Assembly: GCA_009908745.1 (NCBI GenBank)
Contig: JAAAOU010000113.1
Span: 1-32,038 of the forward strand
Direction of reading: 5' to 3'
Source of the DNA: Bacteroidota bacterium
GTDB taxonomy: Bacteria > Bacteroidota > Bacteroidia > Chitinophagales > Saprospiraceae
DNA: 32,038 nt
Part shown: positions 9,012 to 16,878 of the stretch, one piece after another
Position numbering within the stretch: the stretch's first letter is position 1
How the letters are laid out: every line of letters starts with the position of its first letter
Made by a program: the position numbers and the translations under genes
The notes under the pieces: generated by a model
Database searches by the model: none
What the model saw: the letters and a program-made list of their open reading frames with translations, nothing else
What the model was told of the DNA's origin: nothing

Positions 9012-9578
9012 TTAGCCTTCTGGGTCGATTAGGAAAAGCACTTGGTCATACTCGACGGGCTGTGCGTCTTCGACCATGACTTTGACGACCTTTCCGGCTA
9101 GTTCTGACTCAATTTCGTTGAACAGCTTCATCGCTTCCACGATGCAGACAACCTGGCCGACCTCTATCGTGTCCCCCACTTTAGCATAAGGCGCTTTTTC
9201 GGGCGAGGAGGACCGGTAGAAGGTACCGACAATAGGGGAGCGGATTTCTAAGTATTTCGATTCTTCCTGCTTGTTGCCATCCGTTTTAGGGGGCTCCTGC
9301 GCGGGGGCTTCAGCCGCCGGTTTAGCGGGCGGAGGTGCTGGTGCCGGCTGAGGAGCAGGCGGGGAGTAAGGTTGCTGCACCGGCGGCATCTGAATGATTG
9401 GTGCCGTTTGCGGGGCGTTGGCAGCGGGCTGCTGTGGGGCGGCTTGCTGCTTTTGCTTCTGCTTTTGGTGCTTGTTGGTGCGGATGGACAGCTCGAACTC
9501 CCCATCCTTCATTTTAAATTCGGTCAGGTTGGACTTATTGATGAGCTTGACCAGCTCTTGTAGTTCTTTAAACGTCAT
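9012..9578 (-). CDS. accB: Acetyl-CoA carboxylase, biotin carboxyl carrier protein
   Basis: 188 residues. The N-terminal segment (MTFKELQELVKLINKSNLTEF) is typical of AccB. Residues about 38-107 are a long Gln/Pro/Ala-rich flexible linker. The biotinyl domain spans about 110-186 with the biotin acceptor Lys151 in CIVEAMKLFNEIE. It carries carboxybiotin between AccC and the carboxyltransferase, whose genes are not in this window. It starts 6 bases after the efp stop, so the two genes are surely co-transcribed. Confidence 0.97.
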   Translation of the reverse strand: MTFKELQELVKLINKSNLTEFKMKDGEFELSIRTNKHQKQKQKQQAAPQQPAANAPQTAPIIQMPPVQQPYSPPAPQPAPAPPPAKPAAEAPAQEPPKTDGNKQEESKYLEIRSPIVGTFYRSSSPEKAPYAKVGDTIEVGQVVCIVEAMKLFNEIESELAGKVVKVMVEDAQPVEYDQVLFLIDPEG

Positions 9579-9584
9579 AAGGGT

Positions 9585-10151
9585 TTATTGTTTTACGCGT
9601 TCCACATAAGCGCCGCTAGCCGTATCGACTTTGACTTTGTCGCCTTGGTTTATAAATAAAGGGACCCGGACTTCCGCGCCGGTCTCCACGGTGGCAGGCT
9701 TAAGGGTATTGGTCGCTGTGTCTCCTTTGACACCTGGCTCGGTGTAGGTGATGACTAATTCGATGTACTGCGGCATTTCCAGCGTCAGGGGGACTTCGCG
9801 CTCGGCGTGGTAGATGATATCCACTTCCATGCCTTCTTTGAGCAAGTCGGGCCGGTCGATCATTTCTTCGGCGATGGACACCTGCTCGTAGTTTTCGTTG
9901 TTCATGAAGTGGTAGCCCATGTCATCGTTGTACAAATACTGGAACTTGCGGCGTTCCACGCGCACCTCGTTGATCTTGTGGCCGGCGGGGAAGGTATGGT
10001 CGAGCACCTTGCCGGTGGTCATGCTTTTCAGTTTGGTCCGCACGAAGGCATTGCCTTTGCCAGGCTTGACGTGCTGGAATTCCACAATAGCGAAGGTGTC
10101 GTTATTGTGTTCTAGGCACATGCCCTTGCGGATATCAGACGTAGTTGCCAT
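9585..10151 (-). CDS. efp: Translation elongation factor P
   Basis: 188 residues, the standard length, with the three EF-P domains: KOW-like N domain ([19 protein letters not shown]), central OB domain and C-terminal OB domain ending [13 protein letters not shown]. Lys32 in PGKG is the tip residue that is post-translationally modified in many bacteria. EF-P rescues ribosomes stalled at proline runs; no modification enzyme (EpmA/EarP/YmfI type) is present in the window. It sits between fabH and accB and seems to have its own promoter in the 78-base gap after fabH. Confidence 0.97.
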   Translation of the reverse strand: MATTSDIRKGMCLEHNNDTFAIVEFQHVKPGKGNAFVRTKLKSMTTGKVLDHTFPAGHKINEVRVERRKFQYLYNDDMGYHFMNNENYEQVSIAEEMIDRPDLLKEGMEVDIIYHAEREVPLTLEMPQYIELVITYTEPGVKGDTATNTLKPATVETGAEVRVPLFINQGDKVKVDTASGAYVERVKQ

Positions 10152-10199
10152 TTATAATTTGATTTCAGTTTGTGTGGTCTCGTTTGCAAAAATGCCCTG

Positions 10200-10233
10200 C
10201 AAAGATAGGAAAAATTGCGGCACTACCGCTCAA
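10200..10233 (-). promoter_or_regulatory. Bacteroidota promoter for efp-accB-accC
   Basis: On the minus strand TTG (plus 10231-10233) is followed after 23 bases by TATCTTTG (plus 10200-10207), a full TAnnTTTG match. The predicted start gives a leader of roughly 40 bases before efp. The -33 TTG overlaps the fabH stop region, so fabH read-through and this promoter could both feed the downstream genes. Confidence 0.6.
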
Positions 10234-11219
10234 TAGGCCCACTTCACATAGATGGCTCCCCAGGTAAATCCGCCGCCAAAAGCCGTAAGGATGAGGTTGT
10301 CGCCTTTGTTGAGCTGGCCTTCCCACTCCCACAGGCAAAGCGGTATGGTGCCGGCGGTAGTGTTGCCGTATTTGTGGATGTTGACCATCACGCGTTCCAT
10401 GGGGAAATCGACCATTTTAGCGACGGTTTCTATAATGCGTTTGTTGGCTTGGTGTGGCACGAGCCAGTTGACGTCTTCGTTGCTTAAGCCGTTACGCTGC
10501 ATAACTTTGGAGACGACGTCAGGCATGCCGGAGACGGCTGCTTTGAATACGGGCCGGCCATTCTGATACACATAGTGCTCGCCCCGGGCTACTGTCTCGG
10601 CAGTAGCGGGGTAGCTGGAGCCTCCTGCTTTTTGGTGGAGGTAGATACGCCCGGCGCCATCGCTTTTGAGCAGGGCGTCCATAATGCCTTCTTCTTCCTT
10701 GGTGGCCTCGAGCAGTACGGCACCGGCCCCGTCGCCGAATATCACGCAGGTGGCACGGTCTGTATAATCGATAATAGAAGACATCTTATCCGCACCGATG
10801 ATGATGACCTTCTTGTGGGCACCGGCTTCGATGAAGCGGGCGCCGGTGGTCAAGGCATAGAGGAAGCCAGAGCAGGCCGCGTTAATGTCGTAGCAGAAAG
10901 CATTCTTGATGCCTACTTCGTCCGCTATGATATTGGCGGTGTCAGGAAACTGCATGTCGGCGGTAACCGTAGCGCAGATCACGAGCTCAATGTCTGCCGG
11001 GTCGGTATTGGTCTTTTCCAACAAGCCTTTGACTGCTTCGATGCCCATCACGGAGGTGCCTCGGCCTTCCCCTTTGAGGATGCGGCGTTCAGAAATGCCA
11101 GTGCGGGTACGTATCCACTCGTCGTTGGTATCTACCATTTTTTCCAATTCGGCGTTGGTCAGTACATAGTCGGGGACGTAGCCCTGGACGCCAGTGATTG
11201 CAGCACGTGTCTTGCTCAT
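10230..11219 (-). CDS. fabH: 3-oxoacyl-ACP synthase III (KAS III)
   Basis: 329 residues from the ATG at 11219; the ORF can begin four codons earlier, but [20 protein letters not shown] fits the family start. The thiolase-fold active site is complete: Cys116 ([10 protein letters not shown]), His256 (VPHQANKRI) and Asn286 ([11 protein letters not shown]). It condenses acetyl-CoA (or branched acyl-CoA, the usual starter in Bacteroidota) with malonyl-ACP to begin fatty-acid synthesis. It is the first gene of the run that continues with efp, accB and accC, so starter condensation and malonyl-CoA supply are linked. Confidence 0.96.
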   Translation of the reverse strand: MSKTRAAITGVQGYVPDYVLTNAELEKMVDTNDEWIRTRTGISERRILKGEGRGTSVMGIEAVKGLLEKTNTDPADIELVICATVTADMQFPDTANIIADEVGIKNAFCYDINAACSGFLYALTTGARFIEAGAHKKVIIIGADKMSSIIDYTDRATCVIFGDGAGAVLLEATKEEEGIMDALLKSDGAGRIYLHQKAGGSSYPATAETVARGEHYVYQNGRPVFKAAVSGMPDVVSKVMQRNGLSNEDVNWLVPHQANKRIIETVAKMVDFPMERVMVNIHKYGNTTAGTIPLCLWEWEGQLNKGDNLILTAFGGGFTWGAIYVKWAY

Positions 11220-11247
11220 GTCGCCTTGCAAAGAGTTGATTCGGGCC

Positions 11248-11278
11248 GCAAGGTAGGAAAAAGGGGGCGCATAGGCAA
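11248..11278 (-). promoter_or_regulatory. Probable fabH promoter
   Basis: On the minus strand TTG (plus 11276-11278), a 20-base spacer and TACCTTGC (plus 11248-11255). The -7 box has TTGC where the consensus has TTTG. Predicted leader of about 20 bases before the fabH ATG. Confidence 0.45.
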
Positions 11279-11367
11279 TAGGGCACGACTGCTGATACGC
11301 GTGCGGGCAGAAGAGAATTGCCGTTTTGCAGGCGGCGGAGCTGGGTATTGTTCTTTATCTTGCGGGT

Positions 11368-12360
11368 ATGAAAAGCATACGTTTTTTTCTTGTTATTATT
11401 TGTGGCCTAGTAGTATTCAGCCAAGCAAAAGGGCAGTCCCATTTCCTTGAGCCGGCCGACAGTTTGCACAAAGGCCGGTTTTGGGCGTGCGCCGGCATTG
11501 GTGCCGGGTTGTACGGCAGTGCGTCCTACGGCCTCTACCACGCTTGGTACAAAAACCAAGCATTGAGGGGGTTTCATACCTTTGATGACAGCGGGCAGTG
11601 GCTGGATATGGACAAGGCGGGGCATCTGTTGACGGCTTACGCACAGGCTGATGTTGCTTACCGGGGGTTGCGCTGGACGGGGATGGCGCACCGGAAGTCG
11701 GTATGGTTGGCGGCGGGAGTGGGTACGGTTTTGCAGGGCACCGTAGAGCTTATGGACGCCCACTCTGCCAAGTGGGGCTTTTCGTGGTACGATATCGGCT
11801 TCAATACGTTGGGCGTCGGCTTGTTTGCAGCCCAAGAGCTGGCGTGGCAAGAGCAGCGGGTACGTTTTAAGATATCGCACACGCCAGTAGATTATCCCGA
11901 CTATCTGGTTCCTGCTTCAGGGGAAGGCCCAGGTTATCCTCTCCGGCAGCGGGCTGAAGAATTGTACGGCCGGTCGTATGCCGAGACCTTCCTCAAAGAT
12001 TACAATGGTCAAATTATCTGGGCTTCCGTCAATCTGCGTTCTTGGCTGGCACAGGATGCGGCTACTTGGTTGCCTCCTTGGCTAAACATGGCGGTAGGCT
12101 ATAGTGGAGCCAACATGTTCGGTGGGTACGGCAATAGCTGGCGGTCAGCGCAGGGGCAGGCTTATGTCTTAGACGCTGCGGCTTTTCCCCGCCACCGGCA
12201 GTGGTATTTGTCTTTGGACGTCGACTTGAGGCGTATTCCTACCCGTAAGCGTTGGCTGCGTACAGTTTTCAGCTTGCTGAACTGGGTCAAAATACCGGCA
12301 CCAGCCGTAGAATTCAACACGCAAGGGCAAGGCGTGCGTTTTCGCCCGCTTATGTGGTAG
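11368..12360 (+). CDS. DUF2279 (YfiM-like) envelope protein
   Basis: 330 residues from the ATG at 11368, which opens a clear signal peptide (MKSIRFFLVIICGLVVFSQAKG); an upstream in-frame start at 11326 would bury it. The mature part has hydrophobic segments and the family-like motifs DMDKAGHLLTAY and WYDIGFNTLGVG, the latter near 145-165, followed by a second half rich in Trp and Tyr. DUF2279 proteins are widespread in Bacteroidota with no assigned reaction; the pattern suggests a membrane-embedded or outer-membrane-associated protein. It is divergent from fabH. A TATCTTGC box ends only 4 bases before the ATG, but without a well-spaced TTG. Its stop overlaps the convergent serine hydrolase gene by 11 bases. 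Confidence 0.75.
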   Translation: MKSIRFFLVIICGLVVFSQAKGQSHFLEPADSLHKGRFWACAGIGAGLYGSASYGLYHAWYKNQALRGFHTFDDSGQWLDMDKAGHLLTAYAQADVAYRGLRWTGMAHRKSVWLAAGVGTVLQGTVELMDAHSAKWGFSWYDIGFNTLGVGLFAAQELAWQEQRVRFKISHTPVDYPDYLVPASGEGPGYPLRQRAEELYGRSYAETFLKDYNGQIIWASVNLRSWLAQDAATWLPPWLNMAVGYSGANMFGGYGNSWRSAQGQAYVLDAAAFPRHRQWYLSLDVDLRRIPTRKRWLRTVFSLLNWVKIPAPAVEFNTQGQGVRFRPLMW

Positions 12361-13567
12361 GCTGGCCATTGAGGTAGTGCTGGAAGTAGCGGCGGAAAAA
12401 AGCAGGCACGGCCTGCCCAACGGTGGAATTTGGTGCATTAGAGAGGATGACGATACCGATCTCTTCTTGCGGGCAGAACGCGATTTCGGCCCGGTAACCG
12501 TTCACATAGCCGCTGTGGGTGATCACCGTATACGTTTCTTTTTTTACTATGCGCCACCCCATGCCGTAGTGGGCGGCTTTTAGAGGGCGCCACTCCCGCA
12601 GCATATAATTGGCAGCAGGGATGGGAATACGGGCTTGGTAGGCTTGCTGCAGGGCAGTGCTGTCAGCCACCTCTGGATGATAGCCCATAGCCAGTTTCAG
12701 GTATTTGGCCATATCATAAATGCTTGCATTCACCCCAGCGGCAGCGGGTACAGCGTAGTAATCAGGTTCGAGCTGGGCCGGGGCGTAGCCGGCAGCGGCG
12801 CGTCTGCAGGGCAGGGCGCGGTTGGGGTGGGCTTGCATGGCTTCAAAAGTGACCGAAGTGTTGCTCATGCCCACAGGCTGGAGCAGCTTTTGGGCAATCA
12901 GCTGCTCGAAAGAAGTGCCCGCAGCGGCGGCAAGCATATCCCCGGCCAAGTTGAACATGACATTTTGGTAGCTGTGGTAGGTGCCTACAGGGTGGGCGGG
13001 CTCTACGAGTGGGAGCAGGCTTAGGATGTTTTGATAAGAACGGCCCATATTCAGCAAATTGGAATAAGTGTGCCGCGGCAAGCCCGTTGTATGCGTAAGC
13101 AAGTGCTGCAGCTGCAGGCGCTCACTGTAGTCACAGGTCTTAAATTGAATAGCTGGCAACCATTTGCAAAGTGGCGTATTCCATTCAATCAGGCTGTCCT
13201 GTGTCATTGTAGCCGCTAGCAGCCCTGTGAATCCTTTGGAAAGGGAGGCTACCCGGAAAACGGTGTGTTTGTCTACTGCTTTGCCGCTAATGAGGTCGCG
13301 CTGGCCGTGCGTACTTATCTTGGCGGTCACCCCCTTTTTGACGATGGCCATTGCCGCACCGGGCACCCCCTCTTCGGTGAGTTGGTTGGACAACCATTGT
13401 TCGTAACGGTCGGCAAAAAGCTGGAAGTGGTGGTCTAACAGGCTAGGATGCTGCTGTACGGCTAGGTAAAGCGAAGCAGGATGTGGGAAAATACTGTTTT
13501 CTTTCTCCAAGGCCGGGAGGAAAAACAACCATATTGTAGAAAGCAGTACCACTCTTCTCATCTTCAT
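12350..13567 (-). CDS. Serine hydrolase, class C beta-lactamase fold
   Basis: 405 residues with an N-terminal hydrophobic export signal (about 1-20). The catalytic set of the beta-lactamase/DD-peptidase clan is present: Ser108-x-x-Lys111 (VASLSKGF), Tyr200-Gln-Asn202 (TYHSYQN) and His351-Ser-Gly353 in place of KTG. HTG/HSG variants mark the esterase/peptidase branch (EstB, D-aminopeptidase, CubicO-like) and not true beta-lactamases, so antibiotic hydrolysis should not be assumed. Likely periplasmic, acting on a peptide or ester. The alternative start at 13561 changes only two residues. It is divergent from the barrel-lipoprotein operon across a 609-base region. Confidence 0.9.
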   Translation of the reverse strand: MKMRRVVLLSTIWLFFLPALEKENSIFPHPASLYLAVQQHPSLLDHHFQLFADRYEQWLSNQLTEEGVPGAAMAIVKKGVTAKISTHGQRDLISGKAVDKHTVFRVASLSKGFTGLLAATMTQDSLIEWNTPLCKWLPAIQFKTCDYSERLQLQHLLTHTTGLPRHTYSNLLNMGRSYQNILSLLPLVEPAHPVGTYHSYQNVMFNLAGDMLAAAAGTSFEQLIAQKLLQPVGMSNTSVTFEAMQAHPNRALPCRRAAAGYAPAQLEPDYYAVPAAAGVNASIYDMAKYLKLAMGYHPEVADSTALQQAYQARIPIPAANYMLREWRPLKAAHYGMGWRIVKKETYTVITHSGYVNGYRAEIAFCPQEEIGIVILSNAPNSTVGQAVPAFFRRYFQHYLNGQPTT

Positions 13568-13591
13568 GCCTGATCGCTCTTTTCTAGGCTA

Positions 13592-13622
13592 CAATTTTAC
13601 CGCAATCCCTGAGAATGACCAA
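13592..13622 (-). promoter_or_regulatory. Promoter for the serine hydrolase
   Basis: On the minus strand TTG (plus 13620-13622), exactly 20 bases, then TAAAATTG (plus 13592-13599; seven of eight positions fit TAnnTTTG, counting the two free ones). The predicted leader is about 18 bases. Confidence 0.5.
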
Positions 13623-13684
13623 ATTAGGGGGGTGTTTTCTGTAAAACTGCTATTTTTTTTAAAAAATGGATATGATTTAACATG

Positions 13685-13715
13685 TTGATTTTCAGTTTTA
13701 TATGTAATATTTTTG
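13685..13715 (+). promoter_or_regulatory. Strong Bacteroidota promoter upstream of the long leader
   Basis: TTG (13685-13687), 20-base spacer, TATTTTTG (13708-13715): a complete consensus match in an AT-rich stretch. The transcript should begin near 13722, about 455 bases before the barrel-protein ATG, which is unusually long for this phylum. Confidence 0.6.
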
Positions 13716-13721
13716 GACGAG

Positions 13722-14176
13722 CGAAGCAAGGGCCGCTTTTCACACTAAAAGCCTTTTCGTATCTTCGTAACGAATATTTATAATTGCTGTGGTTTTATGT
13801 GTATCCGCAGTACTTACATATCCCAAAACTATGTCCTTCTGCTTCACGAGCGGGGGTACAGGCTTTCATCCTGAGTCAACCGATTATAATAGTTAGTGAT
13901 AACTTGAAACATATTTGCTAGTGCTTCTTTTATGCGGGGGCAATGAAGCAAAGCACTAATTCGTAAGTTGTCGTCCTATGACGTAGTCAAAACGGCACAC
14001 AAGTGAATAGAATTATAGGTTCTGCCCCCGTTCGGGATAGCTCCTACACGTTTAACATTCGCTACAAACACTATAAAAAACTAATGCCAGGACTGCTCTG
14101 CAAAGAGTTGTTTTTTGCAAGGTAGCGTTCGCTTGCTGAGCAAAGCAAGCAGACAAAGTATAAACTGTACTGTTCG
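13722..14176 (+). ncRNA. Candidate structured leader or small RNA
   Basis: No protein gene is recognisable in 13568-14176. Downstream of the 13708 promoter the plus strand can form several helices. (a) TAGTGCTT at 13919-13926 pairs with AAGCACTA at 13951-13958. (b) CGGGGGCA at 13935-13942, inside the loop of (a), pairs with TGCCCCCG at 14023-14030; (a) plus (b) make an H-type pseudoknot. (c) CGGGGGTA at 13851-13858 can take the same 3' partner with one G-U pair, so two pairings compete. (d) GCTTTT/AAAAGC at 13735-13752. (e) GCTTGCT/AGCAAGC at 14131-14150, shortly before the ATG. No known riboswitch, tmRNA, RNase P or SRP consensus was recognised. It could be an expression-controlling leader of the barrel-lipoprotein operon, or a separate RNA of about 395 bases ending near 14116. 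Prediction by eye only. Confidence 0.3.
14095..14116 (+). terminator. Weak terminator-like hairpin in the leader
   Basis: A 5-bp stem (GCTCT at 14095-14099 with AGAGT at 14104-14108, last pair G-U) has a GCAA tetraloop followed by TGTTTTTT. The stem is short, but the stable tetraloop and T-run are what an attenuator would need. It lies 60 bases before the barrel gene. An alternative helix (TGCAAA 14099-14104 with TTTGCA 14114-14119) would disrupt it. Confidence 0.3.
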
Positions 14177-14899
14177 ATGAACCGACGACCGCTAATAACA
14201 ATCATAATGCTTACGCTGTGGGCTTTCCTGCAGGGTTTTTCCGTTATGGCACAGCCCCAGCAAGATCGTGGCGGCGCTGAGGGGTATCACATCGGGGTCT
14301 ACACGGGTTCGAGTGCCTTGCTAGGCGTAGATGTCAGCTGTGCTATGAATGACCGCTGGAAGTTGCGGGCCGGGTTTTCGCTCATGCACTTTAAGGTGCG
14401 TCAATGGGAGACGGACTTTAACCGGTTTTCGCACGAAGCATCGATTAATCTTACCGCAGAGTCTTCTTGCTTTTCCTTGCTTTTCGATTACAGCCCTTGG
14501 GGCAAAGGGTTCTTCCGTTTGGTCGGTGGGATCGGCTTGTTCATCGACAACAAGTTCAGTGGTTCAGTGAAGCTGGCAGAGCCGTTTACATTCAACGATA
14601 TTGACTTTGAGCCCGATGAACTGGGGTACGTCTACGGCAGTGTGCACTTCAATCACTCTATCAATCCGTATTTGGGGATAGGCTTGGGCCGCTTACACGG
14701 CAAGAAAAGGCGCGTATCGCTGAGCGTGGACATCGGTACTTTTTATAAAGGGGCCCCTCAAATCCAAGTTGGCGGTACGAACTTGCTACAAAATAACGAA
14801 CACAACTCTGAAATATTAACGGACAATTTTTCCGCTTACCGTTGGTATCCGGTATTGAACTTCCGAATCAACTATTCCATAAATCCTGTTAACAATTAA
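14177..14899 (+). CDS. Outer-membrane beta-barrel protein
   Basis: 240 residues. A signal peptide covers 1-25 (positive MNRR, hydrophobic core, cleavage expected after VMA, mature start at Gln26). The mature part alternates short amphipathic strands with Gly and aromatic residues (YHIGVYTGSSALLGVDVS, WKLRAGFSLMHFKV, FRLVGGIGLFIDNKFSG, NPYLGIGLGRLHG) and ends in a strand-like YPVLNFRINYSIN region. This resembles OmpW/OprF-type eight-stranded barrels, but no specific family is recognised. It is the first gene of a two-gene operon; the lipoprotein gene starts 13 bases after its stop. The long upstream leader suggests post-transcriptional control (inference). Confidence 0.75.
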   Translation: MNRRPLITIIMLTLWAFLQGFSVMAQPQQDRGGAEGYHIGVYTGSSALLGVDVSCAMNDRWKLRAGFSLMHFKVRQWETDFNRFSHEASINLTAESSCFSLLFDYSPWGKGFFRLVGGIGLFIDNKFSGSVKLAEPFTFNDIDFEPDELGYVYGSVHFNHSINPYLGIGLGRLHGKKRRVSLSVDIGTFYKGAPQIQVGGTNLLQNNEHNSEILTDNFSAYRWYPVLNFRINYSINPVNN

Positions 14900-14912
14900 T
14901 CCAAGATTAACC

Positions 14913-16658
14913 ATGAAAAATAAATTTTACACCCGCTTATGGCTGCTACTTGCCTCACTAGCGATTGTCGTAGCTTCCTGCACCAAGACAGAGGACATGC
15001 TGCGCGGTACTTCCATCAATGTGGATACGGAGCTGCTACTCAATCCGCTCAACATTCAAATTGTAGCCGACCCCAACGAGTCCCAGCTGCCATCCGACCT
15101 TGATGTAGATGTCACGGGACCCGATGCCGAAAAGGTATATACGGTGTTTGGGGAAAAGAAGCTTGAGGTCAATGTGAATGAAGCAGACCCTCGCATTGCG
15201 ATGCTGCCCATCGGTATCCGTCGTATCGAGCCTGTCTCTTCGGTGGACCCTATTGAGTTTTCCCTGATTTTGAAGGCGGAAGGTTACAACACCGTAACCC
15301 GGAACTACCGCATCACGAACTTTGAGGAGGACATGTGCAATATCCGGCTGCTGCGTACGGATAATACTACGGACGGCATACAAACAGAGGAGGCCCGCTT
15401 CATCGTGAACGAAAAAGGGGCTGCCGAGCCGGTCCGCTTCCAAACTCGCCGTAATACCGATGGCGAATATGTGGCGGTCGAGGTACAGCAAGGCACCCGC
15501 ATGTTCACCGCCGATGGGCAGGCCGTGGTTGGCGATGTGGACGCCGCGTTGAACCACTATAATTTCCGGGTGCAAGGCGTCAATGAAATGGCACCCGCTA
15601 GCCTGTACTCCAATGCGGCTGTCGACAAGGACGGCAATGTGCTGAGCTTGTCTTCATTCGACCTGCTTGCCATGTATACCTTGGATATGCACGCCTCCTC
15701 CAGCGAAGTCCGTAGTTTTTCTAAGCCCCTTGACGTTACCGTGCAAGTACAAGCGGATGCCACCAACCCGGCGACCGGCGAGCGGATCAAAGCCGGGGAT
15801 GTCATACCGGTATGGAGCTACAACGAAAAACTGGGCGAGTGGCAAGAAGAAACCACCGCGACGATTACCACCGGCACTGGTGGCATGCTGTACGCTAATT
15901 TCGAGCAGGAGCACCTTTCGATCTGGCTACTGGGCGGGCGCTTCCCCTGCCGCAACCAAACTCGGGTATTGGTGACCAATAACGAGCAGCAACGCAATGG
16001 CCCCAAGCGCTACTACTATGTAGAGGTGTATCGGGCAAGCGACAACACCGTACTTTGGACGGACTATACACGTTTCTACGACAATGAGTCGATCGAGTTG
16101 TTTGCTGGTTTTACCATACCCATTTATTTCCGGATTTACTCAGAACCGGCAGAGGCATGCAGTACGCAGGAGATATTGTTCGAGTCCGAAGTATTCAACA
16201 GCTGTGGGGGAGAGATCGAAGTGGATGTCACCGAGGCACTCCTTCAGACGGACTTGGATCGGGTTAGGATGTTTGTAGAAGTAGCAGGCACCTGCTCTAG
16301 CGATTTCAACGATCTGGTCGTCCGGCCTTCCCTTCCGATCCTCTACCGCGAGAATGGATGCGAGACTTGGCAGCCTTTAGGCTGGTTGCGCAATGGCGAA
16401 GGCGCTACGCAGGCGCTGGAGCGTGGAAAGTACTACGACTTCCGGATTTCTCACCGTACACTTGACCGCTGCATCTTTAACTTGCAGGTTCCTACACAGG
16501 ATACGACCGTTTTGGTTGATAGCCCGGTGTATAATTTCATGGAAGAAATTGAAGTCATGTACGATGGGGATGATATCCGTTTTAACTACACGGATATTCA
16601 AGTCCCGGATTTGGCGTGCGACGAGTATATCGATTACCTTAATGATGTGCCCCGTTAG
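14913..16658 (+). CDS. Large lipoprotein, possibly FAM171/CILP-like
   Basis: 581 residues with a lipoprotein signal: hydrophobic core, then VVASC with Cys23 as lipidation site. The body is rich in beta strands. A stretch near 80-140 reads like a carboxypeptidase-regulatory-like fold (FSLILKAEGYNTVTRNY). Around residues 270-345 a GDVIPVWSYNEKLGEWQEE stretch, then a strand and HLSIWLLGG, recall the ordered pattern of FAM171/CILP extracellular domains seen in some bacterial lipoproteins. Several Cys pairs in the last third suggest disulfides. It is translated right after the barrel protein, so the two may form a surface complex, the lipoprotein as exposed partner (inference). No catalytic motif was found. 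Confidence 0.7.
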   Translation: MKNKFYTRLWLLLASLAIVVASCTKTEDMLRGTSINVDTELLLNPLNIQIVADPNESQLPSDLDVDVTGPDAEKVYTVFGEKKLEVNVNEADPRIAMLPIGIRRIEPVSSVDPIEFSLILKAEGYNTVTRNYRITNFEEDMCNIRLLRTDNTTDGIQTEEARFIVNEKGAAEPVRFQTRRNTDGEYVAVEVQQGTRMFTADGQAVVGDVDAALNHYNFRVQGVNEMAPASLYSNAAVDKDGNVLSLSSFDLLAMYTLDMHASSSEVRSFSKPLDVTVQVQADATNPATGERIKAGDVIPVWSYNEKLGEWQEETTATITTGTGGMLYANFEQEHLSIWLLGGRFPCRNQTRVLVTNNEQQRNGPKRYYYVEVYRASDNTVLWTDYTRFYDNESIELFAGFTIPIYFRIYSEPAEACSTQEILFESEVFNSCGGEIEVDVTEALLQTDLDRVRMFVEVAGTCSSDFNDLVVRPSLPILYRENGCETWQPLGWLRNGEGATQALERGKYYDFRISHRTLDRCIFNLQVPTQDTTVLVDSPVYNFMEEIEVMYDGDDIRFNYTDIQVPDLACDEYIDYLNDVPR

Positions 16659-16708
16659 GGAAGTCAACTGCCACGTTGTCAAGAATTAACAGGTTTAAAT
16701 CGTTTAAC

Positions 16709-16743
16709 AGGGGGGCTCCTTACTACAGGGGTGCCCCTTTTTT
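16709..16743 (+). terminator. Terminator of the barrel-lipoprotein operon
   Basis: A GC-rich hairpin (arm 16709-16719 against 16727-16737, with one G-G mismatch and two G-U pairs) is followed by six T's. It lies about 50 bases after the lipoprotein stop. Confidence 0.75.
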
Positions 16744-16812
16744 GGTCGTAGGTTGGCGTATGAGGATAACCCGCTGGGGTTCAGACAAACTATTTGGTAG
16801 GATTGGCCGTTG

Positions 16813-16843
16813 TTGATTTAAAGCAAAAACTAGCTTATATTAC
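16813..16843 (+). promoter_or_regulatory. Probable promoter of the second type B protein
   Basis: TTG (16813-16815), a 20-base spacer and TATATTAC (16836-16843), a partial TAnnTTTG match. A second TTG three bases earlier is also in range. The leader would be about 28 bases. Confidence 0.4.
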
Positions 16844-16878
16844 CGAAGCTTGATGCTGTTATCGTAAATCCACCGCTT

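Noticed and set aside
12350-13567. True class C beta-lactamase (antibiotic resistance)
   Set aside because: The third motif is HSG instead of KTG, which points to the esterase/peptidase branch of the clan.
13797-13874. A 25-codon ORF (MCIRSTYIS...) in the leader
   Set aside because: It could be a leader peptide, but its length is within chance and no ribosome-binding or residue pattern supports it. Kept only as a possibility for the leader study.
13850-14060. tRNA, tmRNA or RNase P RNA in the gene-free region
   Set aside because: No T-loop GTTCRA, CCA-ending acceptor stem, or RNase P core sequence was found.
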